Shown here in pieces: positions 27,279-39,763 of a DNA stretch of 64,000 nucleotides (the first letter of the stretch is position 1; each line of letters opens with the position of its first letter). The translations under genes were made by a program, and so were the position numbers. A model generated the notes under the pieces. The model saw nothing but the letters and a program-made list of their open reading frames with translations, did no database searches and was not told the origin of the DNA. The stretch is from Chaetorhynchus papuensis (taxonomy: Eukaryota > Chordata > Aves > Passeriformes > Rhipiduridae), in NCBI GenBank assembly GCA_013396525.1, contig VWYX01000122.1, positions 1,306,444 through 1,370,443 on the forward strand, written 5' to 3'.

Positions 27279-28647
27279 GTACAGAAAGACATGTCAGAGC
27301 CACACACACACAAGATGAAGAAAGGCATAAGAACAAAACTCCCCTGGTGGCCTAGAAAGACATTTTATGGACTGCTCCATGGCATTTTGCTTGACAGATA
27401 GCGTCTGAGCACTTCACAAAGTCCCTGTTCATCTCTGCAGCCCTGCTGCTAGGTGAAGGGGATGGATTAGAAGTGCCAGAAATTACCAGATGCCCCTAGT
27501 CTTTTCAAAATACCTTCCCTCTCTCATGATCTTGTTACTCCACAGGTAAGGGCTTGAGACAGACCTGCTAGGGCTAGAAATGCGTTTGGGGTGTATAGTG
27601 TAAGATACCTTTTGCGTGAGTCTTTTCCCCCTCTTCTGATTCACACCTTCTCACCTGCTCAAAGTGCAACTCCCACTCAATTTTGGTAGCATTTGTAAGC
27701 ACTCAGCATACCACACTGCAGGGCTCTGATCCACTGTTCCAGCAAAGCAGGGAGACCTTATTAGTGACCCTTTGTGGGAAATCTGGTTTTGGAGACTTGG
27801 CATATTTCTTGTAGGAGCATAAGGGTCCCAGTTCTCTAGGACAGCTCCACATTGTATAATCACAAAATCGTGTCTCTGTCTCTGCAGTGTGCTCCCCCTT
27901 TCCCTACATCACTTGCAGCTTCTGCAAGAAACCACAAACTTGGGCTTCTGTTCTTCCGTTGTGTAACCCTGATTCATCTCCAGCTTAGGTCCATGCTGAA
28001 CTACCAAGGGAAAGGGTTTACATGAGTATGTCATTACAGACTGTGTTGTAGCACATAGGCTGCAGGGGCTCAAATTAGGCGGCAGTAGCTGTATTTGAAA
28101 GCTTGGAAAACTAGCCCTGCTATTTTCTTCTAATGTCAGTTCCCTGCAGTTTTAAAAGAGAAAAATGGACTGTAAAAAAAGCCCAGCGTGGCCTGTCACA
28201 GCATCACCAGTATGGCTCTGGGCTCTGTCTGAGCATATTGCTGCATTCCACCAGCCTTAGCTGTGTTCAGGTCACAGGGACAGTCAGGTTCCTAAATCCA
28301 TTCATTGCCAGAAGGCTTCTGGAACTTTGCTCAAAGGTAGTCTGAGATCACTTAGAGAAGTAACAGCAATGGTCAGATGTTGTCCTTCACCTCTGTGAGC
28401 CCTGGGAGAGCACTGCCTGGGAGGGTACATCACTGATGGCTGACAGCTGTGTCCTCCAGTCCTTTTAACCATGGGCCCCTTTCCCTGTCCCTGTTCTGTC
28501 TTTTCCTTCTCTTCTGGGACCTGTTCTTCTAGGAACATCATTCAACTGGGTTTTCTTTCTCGTCCTGGTTATCTGGCTATCCATCCAGTCTCTTTCTTCC
28601 ATCACCTTCTCCAGCCAGCTCTAGTCCTACTGCCAGATCCTGCTTTT

Positions 28648-28691
28648 CCTCCTTGCTCACCCCTCCTTGCTCACCCCTCCTTGCTCACCCC
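28648..28691 (+). repeat. 14-bp tandem triplicate
   Basis: Three near-perfect copies of CCTTGCTCACCCCT with period 14, giving a short CT-rich minisatellite. No function is evident. Confidence 0.88.
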
Positions 28692-28989
28692 CTGCCAGTC
28701 CCCTTGCCCTCATCAGCCTCAGCCTGGGGCTGTACTTGCAGAGAGGGATACCACTTAGAGGGGAGGGCTCAGGGTGACCAAACATGTTCCCAGCACCCCA
28801 CCTCAGCAAAAGAAAGAGAAAAAAGGGGTTTTTTTCAAATTATATATGAATATGAAACATATTTCAAATTATACTAAGAGAAATGTCCAAAGTGCAGAAT
28901 TTCACCCCAAAGAGTAGACATTTTGCAACTGAAAGAAACTCTCAAAATGCAAAGATTTGGTAGTCACACTTAGAAAGCAAAGCAGGCAA

Positions 28990-29001
28990 CCCCCCCCCCC
29001 C
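28990..29001 (+). repeat. C12 homopolymer
   Basis: Twelve consecutive cytosines (G12 on the other strand). Such tracts are length-unstable and error-prone in sequencing, so the exact count should be treated with care. Confidence 0.9.
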
Positions 29002-29126
29002 ACCATGGGTCACAGCAGTCTACCTTCCAGCAAAGCCTTTGGGAGGGCCAGCACAGGGCCTTGGGGCTGGTCCGTGTGTCTGCATCAGAAGGAGCAGCAG
29101 CCTGGAGGGAACTGAACAAGGACTGA

Positions 29127-29156
29127 GTGCCTGTGCCTGTGCCTGAGCCTGAGCCT
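29127..29156 (+). repeat. hexamer minisatellite (GTGCCT/GAGCCT)
   Basis: Five hexamers in a row: three GTGCCT followed by two GAGCCT. The middle base changes cleanly from T to A between the two halves. Confidence 0.88.
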
Positions 29157-30874
29157 GTCCGAGGGAGCACTGATGGCGCGCTCACCTTTTCATCTCCATT
29201 CCCAGCTCAAACGGGCATCTGGTTTGGATTTCTGTGCGTGCAATGAGCTCCCTCGACCTCCTGTTTCCACATCATGCAGTGCATCCTCCCATGCTCCACA
29301 ATCTGCTGTGGCTTCTCAAAGGGTGCCGGGGACAGATGGCTCGATTTCAGCTGATAAAGGGACTGCCTTGAAAGAAGCGAGGCGGAAGCTGTCTGGCCTG
29401 ATATCTCTTTCTGGTGCTGTCAACGGGAGGTGAAGGAGACAAGCTGGAGCTGGATGGACACCAGCTCCATTCCAGGGACCATGGAAGGGAAACAAATTCC
29501 TTTAAAAAGCGCTTTCTGCTGCTGCTAAATGGTGTCTGCTTGCCTTTATTTCAGAAACCTTCTGCCAAGCACAGATTACCTCAGTACACTCTGGTCTTCA
29601 CTCAGCCTGCTGTGCTGCATGAAAGATGTAGCTAAAATATCTTCAGACCCTCTCAAGGGACAGCCAGGGATGTGGCTGACGTTTTGTGTGCTGCTGACTT
29701 TTAAACTCAATGTGGTAAACTGCTAACCAGCCTTGTCACTTCCCATCCACAGTGTTGGGCAGTGCCACTGCTGTGGGGCACCTTGCTGAGCCCAGTCCCT
29801 GTGGGCAGCACAGGGCTGGCAGGCTGTCCAGGATCTCTGCAGTGCACAAACTGCAACCGTGCAGTAACCAAGGGAATTGGGAGCAAGCTCGGTAAATAGT
29901 GGAAATTATAAAAGCCACCACTTCTGTAATAAAAATGGATTTTCTTCAGGAACCTCAACTTTGCATTTTTTTTTCAGCACTGGGAGGGGAGGAAATATCC
30001 CTGCCCTATGGAGACAGAATAATTTATAAGCTGCTTTTATAAAAATCAGTGATATCCCTTTAAGTCGGCTTCTGTGCCTTTGTCTCTGCTTTCCTGATTA
30101 GTCACATAATGAGGATATTTCTAATACAAATGTGTCAGGGGAGAAGGGAGCCAAACATTGCTTTATCAGAAGAGAATCTGTATCCCTCCGGATGCTAATT
30201 AGTCATGGAGATACAGGCATGTGGGGTGGGGGCGAGGCAAGCTCTTATTTTAGAAGCTGAAATGGTTTGTGCCCTCAGAATTTCTCAGGCGGGGCTGGAA
30301 AGCCATGCCAAGGTAGAGAGTGCCTTGAGATCTCCCCTGGCTTCCACATCCCTGCCCTTCAGATGTGTTTGCCGTGCTGCTGCTCCTACTGCTGTTTGCG
30401 GGGTTATTTCTGTCGCAAGCTTGGCTAAACAGAAACTCTCTCCTTATAAATATGGAAATCTGATGGTTGAGCTCTCTGTCTCTCGGGACAAGTTGAAAGT
30501 GTGGTGCTAAAGAGAAAAGGGCTGCTGAACTCTGAGCTTGGTGGCTTTGTTTTCTGTACTAGTGTAGAGAAACTGGCAATTTTTTTGTGGGATCCACCTT
30601 CGCTGGGTGGACAAGTGAACTCTCAGGCCTTCCTCCCGGGAAAGCTCTGAGTCCAGGAACAGCATGGGCTGTGTCAGTCCCTGCTCTGTCCAGGCTGAGC
30701 TGGCATCCACCACTGAGATCCCCACCTATCTGCAGTGTGGCAGATGTGCTTGATGCATGAGCCTTGGGCAGCTGCACATCTTTGGGGATGTGTTGGAAAA
30801 GTCTGTTGTTTTTATATTTGTTGAAAAGCTTTGAATGCCACTGGACATCCATTATGGTTCCTGATAAATCTCTT

Positions 30875-31045
30875 GAATCACAGAACATTCTGAGTTGTAG
30901 GGACCCACAAGGTTCATAGAGTCCAACTCCTGGATCTGCTTAAGACAACCCCAGAAGTTGCACCATGTCCAAATGCTTCTTTAACTCTCACAGGCTTGGT
31001 GCTATGATTGCTTCCCTGGAGAGCCTCCATTCCAGAGTGGTGGAG
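30875..31045 (-). mobile_element. CR1 LINE fragment, reverse orientation
   Basis: Begins with the reversed CR1 terminus AATCACAGAACATTCTGAG, followed by CATAGAGTCCAACTCCTGG, TGTCCAAATGCTTCTTTAAC and TTCCCTGGAGAGCCTCCATT. The element is therefore on the - strand with its 3' end at the low coordinate. Beyond about 31045 the match fades and the border is uncertain. Confidence 0.88.
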
Positions 31046-34000
31046 CCCCACAGTGCTTCTTTGGAGCTTCATTTGCATCCTGCTTACAGCCTGTCTCTTT
31101 TCCTGGGTTGAGACCACAGTCAGAGAGCCTGCAGAGCCAGACACCCTTGCTCTCTGGAAGAAGGGAGATTTACTAGATGCAGGAGAGAGGCCAGATGAGA
31201 AATTATTGTTGGAGAAGGAGTGAACAGAAGAAACAATCCAGCAGCTCAGAAAAGGATCTGAGGTGTTGGATTAAAGGTGCCAGTGATATTCCAGAAGTGA
31301 AAAGCAAGACTTCATTCATCACACTTGTATGGAAGTTGAACGTGTAAAAATCAGCTGCCTTACAAAAACAAAAACAAAGCCCAAAGCATCTGGGAAAGAA
31401 CAAGTGACCCCACATTTATCCTAGTAGTAGCTGCGACATTGAACTACTGATTAGAGCCCTTGGTCTGTTGAAAGGTGTGGATGTGGAGCCAGCCCAGCTT
31501 TTCCGACTATTGTTCTTGCAGCCAGAGAGACTCAGAAAGCTTAATAACATCATATTTGCCATGCTGGATCCAATCAGTTGCCTGTGGAAGCAATTATCCA
31601 ATCTCCAGGACACTGGTGGGAACTAACATCACTGCAACAGGGCTCTCCTACTGTCATTTGTATTGCACCAGGTCTTTTTTTGTCAGAATACATCACTTCT
31701 GCAGTATCTGTGAGAACCAACCAAAATTTCTAGTGTTTCCTTCAGGCAGACTGTGATTTTGTCTTCCATGTACCTCTGGGACAGCCTAGCTGCACATGGA
31801 GAGGATCCATAAGCCACTCTATATATGCTAACAACCATGGCATTTCAGTAATGATGGCTCCCCTTGCACTTCCTTAGCCAGTTTCACTAGGTGTTAGGGG
31901 TGTCCACGGAAGAGAAGCATAGTTCCCCATTGCTGTCCATGGGAAGGAAGCACAGTTCCCCTTCCACCATGCAGGAGTTGGTGAAAGTCTTCATTTGAGG
32001 TGGAAAACAGCTCTCTGATTCAAAAACAGACTGTTCCTCTCAGCGAGGCTCTGTTAAAGCCTTGAAGAAGTAAAGATGGGACACAGACCTGAAACAATCT
32101 CTCGACAATAACCAATGGGCGTGAATTCAGTCACTACAAGAACCTGCCGTGGTCCCTTGCAGACAGCACTTAGGGCCATGCAGTTTTCCATAGGTTTCAG
32201 CTGGAATGTGCAGCCAAGCGTCTGGGCTCCTGTTCCTGCCTCTGTCCTCCAAACACACGGTGACCTTGGCTCTGACATTTTTTAATCATTTTAGGGGTAT
32301 CCTCCCCTCAAGAGTTGAGGTTTAAAGAGCGGTTGTGAAGTTGTATGGGGTTTTTTTATGATCCTGGTTTGGCCAGATGCCAGTTGCTAAGCTGACTCTT
32401 ACAATAGCTACCAAGGAATCTGTGATGCTTTAGCACCTTGAATGCTCATGTTGCACCTTGGAGCTGTGGCTGTATAATCAGAGGTACAAAAGGAAAGGTG
32501 TAATATCTTCACGTATATATCCTTTACAAGGAAGGAATTATTTTGATATTTAATCATGCTGAAAACCTACCTCAGTTAATAGCTGGTTTTAAATAGCTAT
32601 TACATGCCAGCCACTTGGCAAGTGCTGCAGGCAGTGGGGAGTGCAGCGTGGCATTTCTCTAATTTGCAATGTTAATGATCCAATTTAAGTCATGTAAAGC
32701 TAGCACAAGATACCAAACTTATAAATGCATGTGATAATAGAGATGGCTTATATGTGTGAGAAAAGCCTGGAGGGAAATACGGTGTTAAATATACTCTATC
32801 TTGATTGAAAGGAAAGGACCAGGGGCTGCTTGTGCTGCTGGTTTCTCAGAGGGAAATCTAACAGAAATCATGTAATTACTCCCGTTTTTCTTCTTCGTCC
32901 CTCAAATGCTTTCCCAAAGTATTTGGTCTAGCTATTGAATTGGTGCTTCCTCTGCTACTGTAGACTCCCAAGATTAGTCATACATCATCATCATAAAAAA
33001 AAGTTTCGTCCCCGTGCTGCAAATGTCATTTTTGATTAGGAAAACAGACCACTGAAACATCTTGTTCTCTTTCCACATCTTATGCCTTTCTGTTTGCTGC
33101 TTTTTATTCAGCCTGGGTATGGCAGTCGGGCAGGCTCTTTGTGACCAGGATTCCAAGGGAGCATTTCAGCACAGGCACTGCAGCACCCACAGGGAGACTG
33201 GCACTTCTCTTCTGCCCCCATTTGAAGCAAAGCAATGGTCTGAAATCCTGGTTACCTGTCAGTGTGTTGAGCTACCCCAGCTGCAGGTGGACGTGGCAAA
33301 AAGTCATTTTAGTGACATGCTGGTTCAGTTTAATTAATAAGACTAGAGGTTTTAGTCATGCAGCAATATTAACATTGCTGGCTTCTCAATTGCTGAAATA
33401 AAATGGTTTCAAACACCAATTTGTCTTACAATTATAAACTAATCAGGTTCAAAATCTGGATCTTGTAATGGATATTGCAGGCCTAATTTGTTAAACAAGA
33501 TCTGTTCAGTAGTTGCTCAGAAAAGAAAAACAGTAATGTTGTAAGTGGTGCATTGGCAGAGCTAGTAGAAAGTCAATAAACAGTTGTTGTTTATTGCTTT
33601 GCTGAAACCAAGTCAGGAGCTATCAGAATGTTTTTCAGTACATCAGTCACTGTGTCGCCAAAATGCCATTTATTTTTACTTTGGTACAGGGAAGGTGGAG
33701 ATGCTGAGAGGAGCAGTTACTGCTCTGGATCTGACAGAGTGCACATGTTGATGAAAAGTGACAATCATGTCTTCCCAGGAGCCTTCTGCTCTGGATCTCG
33801 TGTGATTCTGGAGCTCCTTCAACATGTGAGACCTAGGAAAAAGATTGTTTTCTTCACCTCTCCCAGAGAGAAGGTGGAGGTCAGCCATGGTCCTCAGCAG
33901 CATGTAGGGGAATTTGGAGAACCTCTCTTCCAGGATAGACTGGTGTTCTGACTAAGTAAGTCTGGCCTAGAAGCAAGTTCTTCTCCTGTTAAGACAGATG

Positions 34001-34284
34001 GGGGAAAGGGACCTAAAAAGACATGGGGTCTTCACGGTTTGCTCCAAATCAGGATCAGTCTGCTTGAAAACCAGATCAGCTCTGTTGAGTTTCTGTGTGA
34101 CATCAGTTTCTAACCTGGGTTTGCAACAAGAATGCCACAACTTCACCAGGCAAGTGTACAGCTCCTTAGCCTTACCTCTACAGTTTTGTAAAACCCCTTG
34201 TAACCCTGCTGCGATTTAAAATAACCATTTTTTATTCTAGTGATCAGAAACGTGAAAAAAATTACTCCTCTTTTTCTCTCTGGC
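31046..34284. other. non-coding intronic DNA
   Basis: No gene or named repeat is recognised. There is an A/C-rich patch near 31364-31385. A block at about 32560-32715 includes the exact odd palindrome CACTTGGCAAGTG (32612-32624) and AT-rich homeobox-like words; it is a candidate regulatory element only. Confidence 0.5.
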
Positions 34285-34440
34285 GGCCCTTTCTGTATCT
34301 GAAGACAGCTATTATACCTTCCTTAGTCTTCCCACTTCTTCTGTGAGCAGCCCCATTCTTCTAGTGTTCTGGTGTGGTTGTAGCTCCTAACTTTTATCCA
34401 TAGGACTGATGAGGGGATTATATCTCCCTTGAAGAAATGA
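34285..34440 (-). mobile_element. possible ancient CR1 fragment, reverse orientation
   Basis: The order CCCTTTCTGTATCTGAAGAC, AGCTATTATACCTTCC, CTTAGTCTTCCCACTTCTTC and GAGCAGCCCCATTCTTCTAG resembles a diverged reverse-strand CR1 segment: the part reading 'tatttgtagacagctatcatatc', then the 'cttctccaggctgaacagccc' block. No terminus is preserved. The call rests on this block order alone and could be wrong. Confidence 0.45.
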
Positions 34441-37400
34441 GCTCCGAAACTCCTTAAGCTGAAACCTGAGGAAGAGAGTATGAGAGAGTCTTTTGTGAGG
34501 CTTTCTGGTTCCGTTGCTGCTGTACATCATCCTGTGACGCTTTCCTTTCTCTTGCCAAACATGCCGTTGTTACTGACCATTGTTCATCTGTACTCTGGGT
34601 TTGGATTGATCCCCTATACATCTGATCCCTTATAAATGTGAACCTTTCCTTTATGCTGTTTCTTACATAGACATCAAAATATGCACATCTTGGTTCCCAG
34701 TGATTTTGTTCCTGGTGGGTTTTTTGGGCACTTCATGTTCATAGATAATTTATGTCTATATTGTAGTGATATGTAGAGGCTGCAGAGGTCTGCTGTTCAA
34801 AAGACTGTGAGATTTTACATACCTACCTATGCCCATCAGGGTCCCCTCCCCAGAAGCTTTCTGCCTACAGCCAGATTTCTCAGGAACACCTGTCATGGTA
34901 CAGCTTGAGGCAGAGGGAATCTGCCAACAGCGCAGGATTTTCTGTTGCCAGGGCAGACACTGAAGGTATAAATATTAATTAGCAGCACAATGTTCTAGCC
35001 CAAGAGTCTGAACGACAGCATGGGAATCACAGAAATTTCTCGTTGACCCACGTGTACCCCCTGTGTTAAGGGTGTGTGTGGTTTCTCACTTGTTTTTCTG
35101 CTAAGTCAGTCCCTCATGCACAGAACATCTATCTGTTTTTCCAAACTCAATGTTTGGTGCAGGAAAGAAACAAAACATTTGGACTTGTCCTTTCCTGTTA
35201 GCATTTGTGTGCAGTATGCAATCCACATGGGCAGCTCCAGAAAGCAGATGTCTGCTGAGCTGCAAGCACTCACTGTAAGCTGTCACACATGTGTTGGTAC
35301 TGAGACTTCCAGCATCTTTTAAGTAGGACAGAAGACAGCAAGCACATCATTGGTGGGTACTGCAGAGAGACAAGTTAGCTGGATGATATTCCTGATCAGT
35401 TGGCTCATACTGATTCAACTGATGGTGGTCAGACAGAAGCCTAAGAACTATGGAGAGAAGTGATGGTCAAGCCCTGTATACTGGGCCTTTCCTTGAGATT
35501 AGAGGATGAGGGCAATCATGCCCCTCTGCTTTTATCCAAAAAAAGCAGCAGAGCTGCTTTGGTGATCATAGAATTTCCTACAGACAGCAAAGTGGAGAAC
35601 ATTTTCATAAGAGCTGTAAATATGACTGATTTTGAGGATGGGAAGGAGGGGCAGATAGAGACTTCTCAGGTTACACGTATGTTTTTGAGATGTAGCTGAA
35701 GACCACAGAAACTGTGTGCCCATTCCCTTCCATGTGCTCTGGGGTCCCCAAGGATTTGCAGAGTGGAAAGTGGGGCTTTGTTAAGCTTGCAAGGGATAAG
35801 AAGTGTTGGCTGTGAAGGAAGGCAAAGAAAGCTGCGTTTTCCCAGGTGCTACCAGGGTGAGTTTGTACCAAGCACCCAGCTCCATCATTTGGGATTATTT
35901 CCCTCCTGTAGTCAGTGTGGGTTACTGGGAGAGGTAGGTAATAAAACTAAAAGGCTCTTGAGCTGATGTTTTCTTATTAAGTCCTGCAAAATGGAAAGTG
36001 ATTTAGAAGAGAAAATATAAACAGCCTGCTAAGCATGCCATCTTCCTTAAACCCCAGATTTCAGTTTAAAGTGTTTTCACCTTCTCTCTGTGCTCCTGCA
36101 TACTGATGATTCACAGCACTCCTGCTCCTCAGAGGTTTGCTGGAACTAATTTCTGATGTTCACAAATGGCACATGGTATACACACTGTGGGACATGGCTG
36201 CTCCTAGCAGGAGGGCAGTTTTCAAGATTCTTTGTGTCGAGCCTATAGAAACAAACAATCCAGTAAGAAAACTTCCCACCGTTCAAATGCTGTGATTGTG
36301 CATGCCCAATTAAGCTGTGAGCATATGGGGAGAAAACTTTGATTAAACTCTGGCCCCAGCCAAATGTTCATGCAGTGCCCTGATTGAATGTATTTTTTCC
36401 TTAGGAATGAAGACTTTCAGAGGCCTCAGGAACAAAAACAATCCCTTAAAGTGTATTAAATACCTTTAGCCATCTAGAGCCCCTGCAGGCACTTCTTAGC
36501 ACTTGCCTTTTGTTTGGGAGTGTTGTGTTATCCCAAGTGAGCAAAAAGAAATCACATCATCTGTCCTGGAATGAGTCACATCATGTAGCTGAGATTAGGG
36601 ACAGAGCTGATTCTATTGGTCTAGGGAGGCTTGTGAAAAAGAAAAAAATTGTCGAGCGAATTCCAATAGCAGAAGCCTGTGTTGAATCTCAGTGTGCTCT
36701 TAGGCATTCACAAGCAAAAGGCTAATCAGTCAAGTAAACGTTTCTCTGGGCAGTTGAGCTGTGGAGAGAGAACTGCATCCATTCAGTATGCACAGAAGCA
36801 GAGCATATTTGTGCAGAGACAGCTCCAGCCGAGCTGGCATGGGAATGCTGCTGTTTTCACAGTGGGCATTGTTACTATGGAGGCCTCTGAGTTGCTGCAG
36901 AATGTCTGCAAAGTGATGGATAGGAAATATGACAGTGTGTTGCCAGTCCTGGGCCAGGGATAGATACCCACTGGCACTGGGGACAGCATCCATGGCCCAG
37001 CTCAGTTTCCTCTCAAATCCATTTTACTCTCTGGAGGGAGTGGGCCTGGCCTATGCATACAGTGGTGGTCACCCAGACTGATGGTGCTTGTGATCCTCTG
37101 TGCAAGTCGTGGATGTCTTATGCAGCTGTAACATGTGCTGCTGGGGCTGAAAAGCATTGTGCCGAACATCGGGGAAGAATTCCTAGGGCTGACTCCGCTA
37201 CCATGTCCTGCATTATTCCCACCTCCAGCGTCAGAAGCTCCACCGCCTGCCAGGCCTCTTCTCTAGAGAGTGGGGAGAGGGAAACACATCTCCACGGACA
37301 GATCTGTCTCCTTTTAAGATGAGTGTCTTAGACAGAATGGAAATAATCACTCTTTGAAAACCATAGAAGTTTTCTCTGGAGGCCTAGGAAGCCTTTTCTG

Positions 37401-38550
37401 TGTGTTTGGTCTAGAGCCCATTCTGGAGATTTCTCCAGCTGAGTCCACTGGTCCAGGCTCAGAGTTCAAATCTTCCAAGGCACCTCAGAACATTTCTCCC
37501 CTCCCTCTGTTGATGCAAATGGATGTCTAATGTCAAGGTCAGGTTACCTGCAGAGGAAAAGCTACTGTCAGCACATCAGTTTGCCACAAAAAGTAAGAGC
37601 TGGTTTGGATTTAGAGTTTTAGCATGATTTTAACAGTGTGAACCTGGGCTAGTCCAGGCATGGCCAGACCCCTTCTCTGCCCTGTGGGCTTCTGGCTTTG
37701 AGCTCAGTGGACTCCCTGCTGGACTACACCAGCACAGAAGACAGTATGTGGCCATCACACTATGTAATTTCCCATAATATGTCTACTCCCAAGCCTTCCT
37801 GCAGCCAGCAGACTGGGGCTCCAAGGACTTGCTAATTGTGTTCAGTAACAACTAGGACACATCCAACTCTTGGAGTCATGTTCCTTAGAAATGGCTGTAT
37901 CCTGCCTTTTCCCAGACTGGCAGATAAAAGGTTCTCATCCAGGAAGCCTGGACTCAAATGGTGCCACTCAGCACCTTAAACATCCCTCTTGGAGAGATTC
38001 TAGCATGTCTGACAGACAGACATGTCTTTTGTGTTGTCTAGCTATTCCCATGTGTAGAAGCCCAAAGATAAGGGAGCTCATGTGTATGTCTCAAACACCA
38101 ATAGCCAGATGGCTGCGGAGCCAACCAAGGATTGTTGGTAATAGCAGCCAAGAATTGTTTTCAATAACACACTGTGAGAAAGAATAGAGAATGTGGCTGG
38201 AGAAGGGCCCACATGGAGGTAGAACAGCACATTTCTGGGACAAACATCTTTGTCCTGGCTCCTGGAGATAAGCACAACAAAGCACAAGCGTAGGAATGAT
38301 GTCAAGAAGCAGGCATGGGCTGTAGGGGGAAATGCAGACCACCAAATACCCTGAAGCCTCCAGCCCACTTCCGGAAGGGTCTGGGAGAACGGACTGCACT
38401 CAGTAACTAAATTACATAGAAAGGGAGAAATTACCTCCAGTGCAGGGAAACTCATCCATAAAAAGGTACCCCCACAAAGCCCAGGTGAGTGTGCACCCCA
38501 GGACCCTGCACACCCCATCAGCTGCATCAGTGATGGAGCCAGGACTGGTG

Positions 38551-38571
38551 ATCTTTCTCTATCTCTATCTC

Positions 38572-38643
<72 letters not shown>

Positions 38644-38690
38644 TCCCTCTCTCTCTCCCCCTCTCTCTCTCCCTCTCTTTCATTCTTCCT
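38551..38690 (+). repeat. compound microsatellite (CTAT)n(CT)n
   Basis: An impure CT/ATCT lead-in is followed by ten uninterrupted CTAT units (38573-38612), then about 13.5 CT units (38613-38639), then a degenerate CCCT/CT tail. This compound array is likely polymorphic in length between individuals. Confidence 0.97.
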
Positions 38691-39433
38691 TTCTTTTTTT
38701 CTACCCCTCTTTAATTGATCTCTCTCTGGGATGAATCTCTCTTCCCTGTCACCTCCCTCCTTTATCCTAAACCCACTGCTGGGTGCTTAATAGAAGGTCA
38801 GGAACTAACGTACCAACTTCCATGACAAGTGTGTAATTTACTAACAGAAATTAGTAAGATTTTGTGGACCCTCTAACTTCAAACATTCCTTTTGTCCACA
38901 AGCATCTACAAATCTTGGGTGCTCCCTTTTCCTGAAGGATGAGAGGCCACACCACGATGATTCTTTTCTGCCACTTGGATTCTGATCTGTTCCCTTCATC
39001 TGGGCATGTTTGAGACCAGATCCATGTTCCAAGGATACCACATGAACTGGTCTATGGTTTATGCCTAAATGTTCTCCTGGAGACTGTTTTTTTGGTTTAC
39101 AAATTGCTCTTACCTTTTTAACTAGTCACTAAACTGCTACATTAGAGGAAAAGTGCAGGAGTGAAAGCAGAAGAAATTGCCCTTGTCCTTGAATGAGAGG
39201 TCTTGTAAGCACCATCCATTTCAAGTACTGTCATATTCTACTGGATAGTACAAAGGAGCAGGATCTTGATAAAACATTATAACTCTGCATATGTTATTTA
39301 ACCAGTTTCCACCAAGATAGAGCCTAATTCAAAAATCATATTTTATCTCCTAAGCACAGTGTATTAAAAAGACCTAATGTGCACTGCAGGGAGAAGGCAA
39401 GCAGAAGAGTGGCTCAATAAGTGATTTTTTTAA

Positions 39434-39454
39434 TTTTTTTTTTTTTTTTTTTTT
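39434..39454 (-). repeat. T21 run (A21 on the minus strand)
   Basis: Twenty-one uninterrupted thymines, preceded by a T-rich stretch. Read on the minus strand it is a poly(A) tract lying about 310 bp beyond the stop of the open frame at 39764-40174. No AATAAA is visible on the minus strand just before it. Confidence 0.95.
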
Positions 39455-39763
39455 ACTGGGAGGGAAGAGTGATGTTGTCTTGCTTTGAAACTCAGTGACT
39501 GCTTTGCGTTTAGGTGTCAGTGCCAAATGATGAGTTGCATTTTACAAGAAATAGTGTACAAAATAAAAACTTCAGAAACGGAGAGAGAGACAAAATCAAT
39601 TCACCAGTTTGGAATAGTATTCTAGTATTTAATTTATGATGCCTGGTTCTATTTCTTACAAGTGATGGTTTGTGCATATATTGGACCTAAAGTTGAATGT
39701 TTGCTTTGCCTGTGCAAAGCAAAATTATATACCCAAATTTACATATGTATGTGCATGTTCAAT

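Larger units (their letters stand above)
23736..30874. other. non-coding intronic DNA with a local duplication
   Basis: No exon is recognised. The stretch holds the duplicated 177-bp block (25593-25769 and 27101-27278), a 14-bp triplicate, a hexamer minisatellite and a C12 run, each listed separately. The sequence at 24660-24860 is AT-rich and could be conserved non-coding DNA. The rest shows nothing I can name. Confidence 0.5.

Noticed and set aside
29160..29440. Slightly GC- and CpG-richer stretch, considered as a possible CpG-island promoter and first exon of FAM219A
   Set aside because: CpG density is far too low for an avian island, and no start codon with the expected N-terminal codons followed by a GT donor is present.
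38078..38527. 149-codon minus-strand open frame
   Set aside because: Composition is unlike a conserved protein (many Ser, Leu, Cys and Trp), there is no splice or promoter context, and frames of this size are expected by chance.
38440..38718. Frame encoding Leu-Ser-Ile-Tyr repeats
   Set aside because: It is simply the translation of the CTAT/CT microsatellite.
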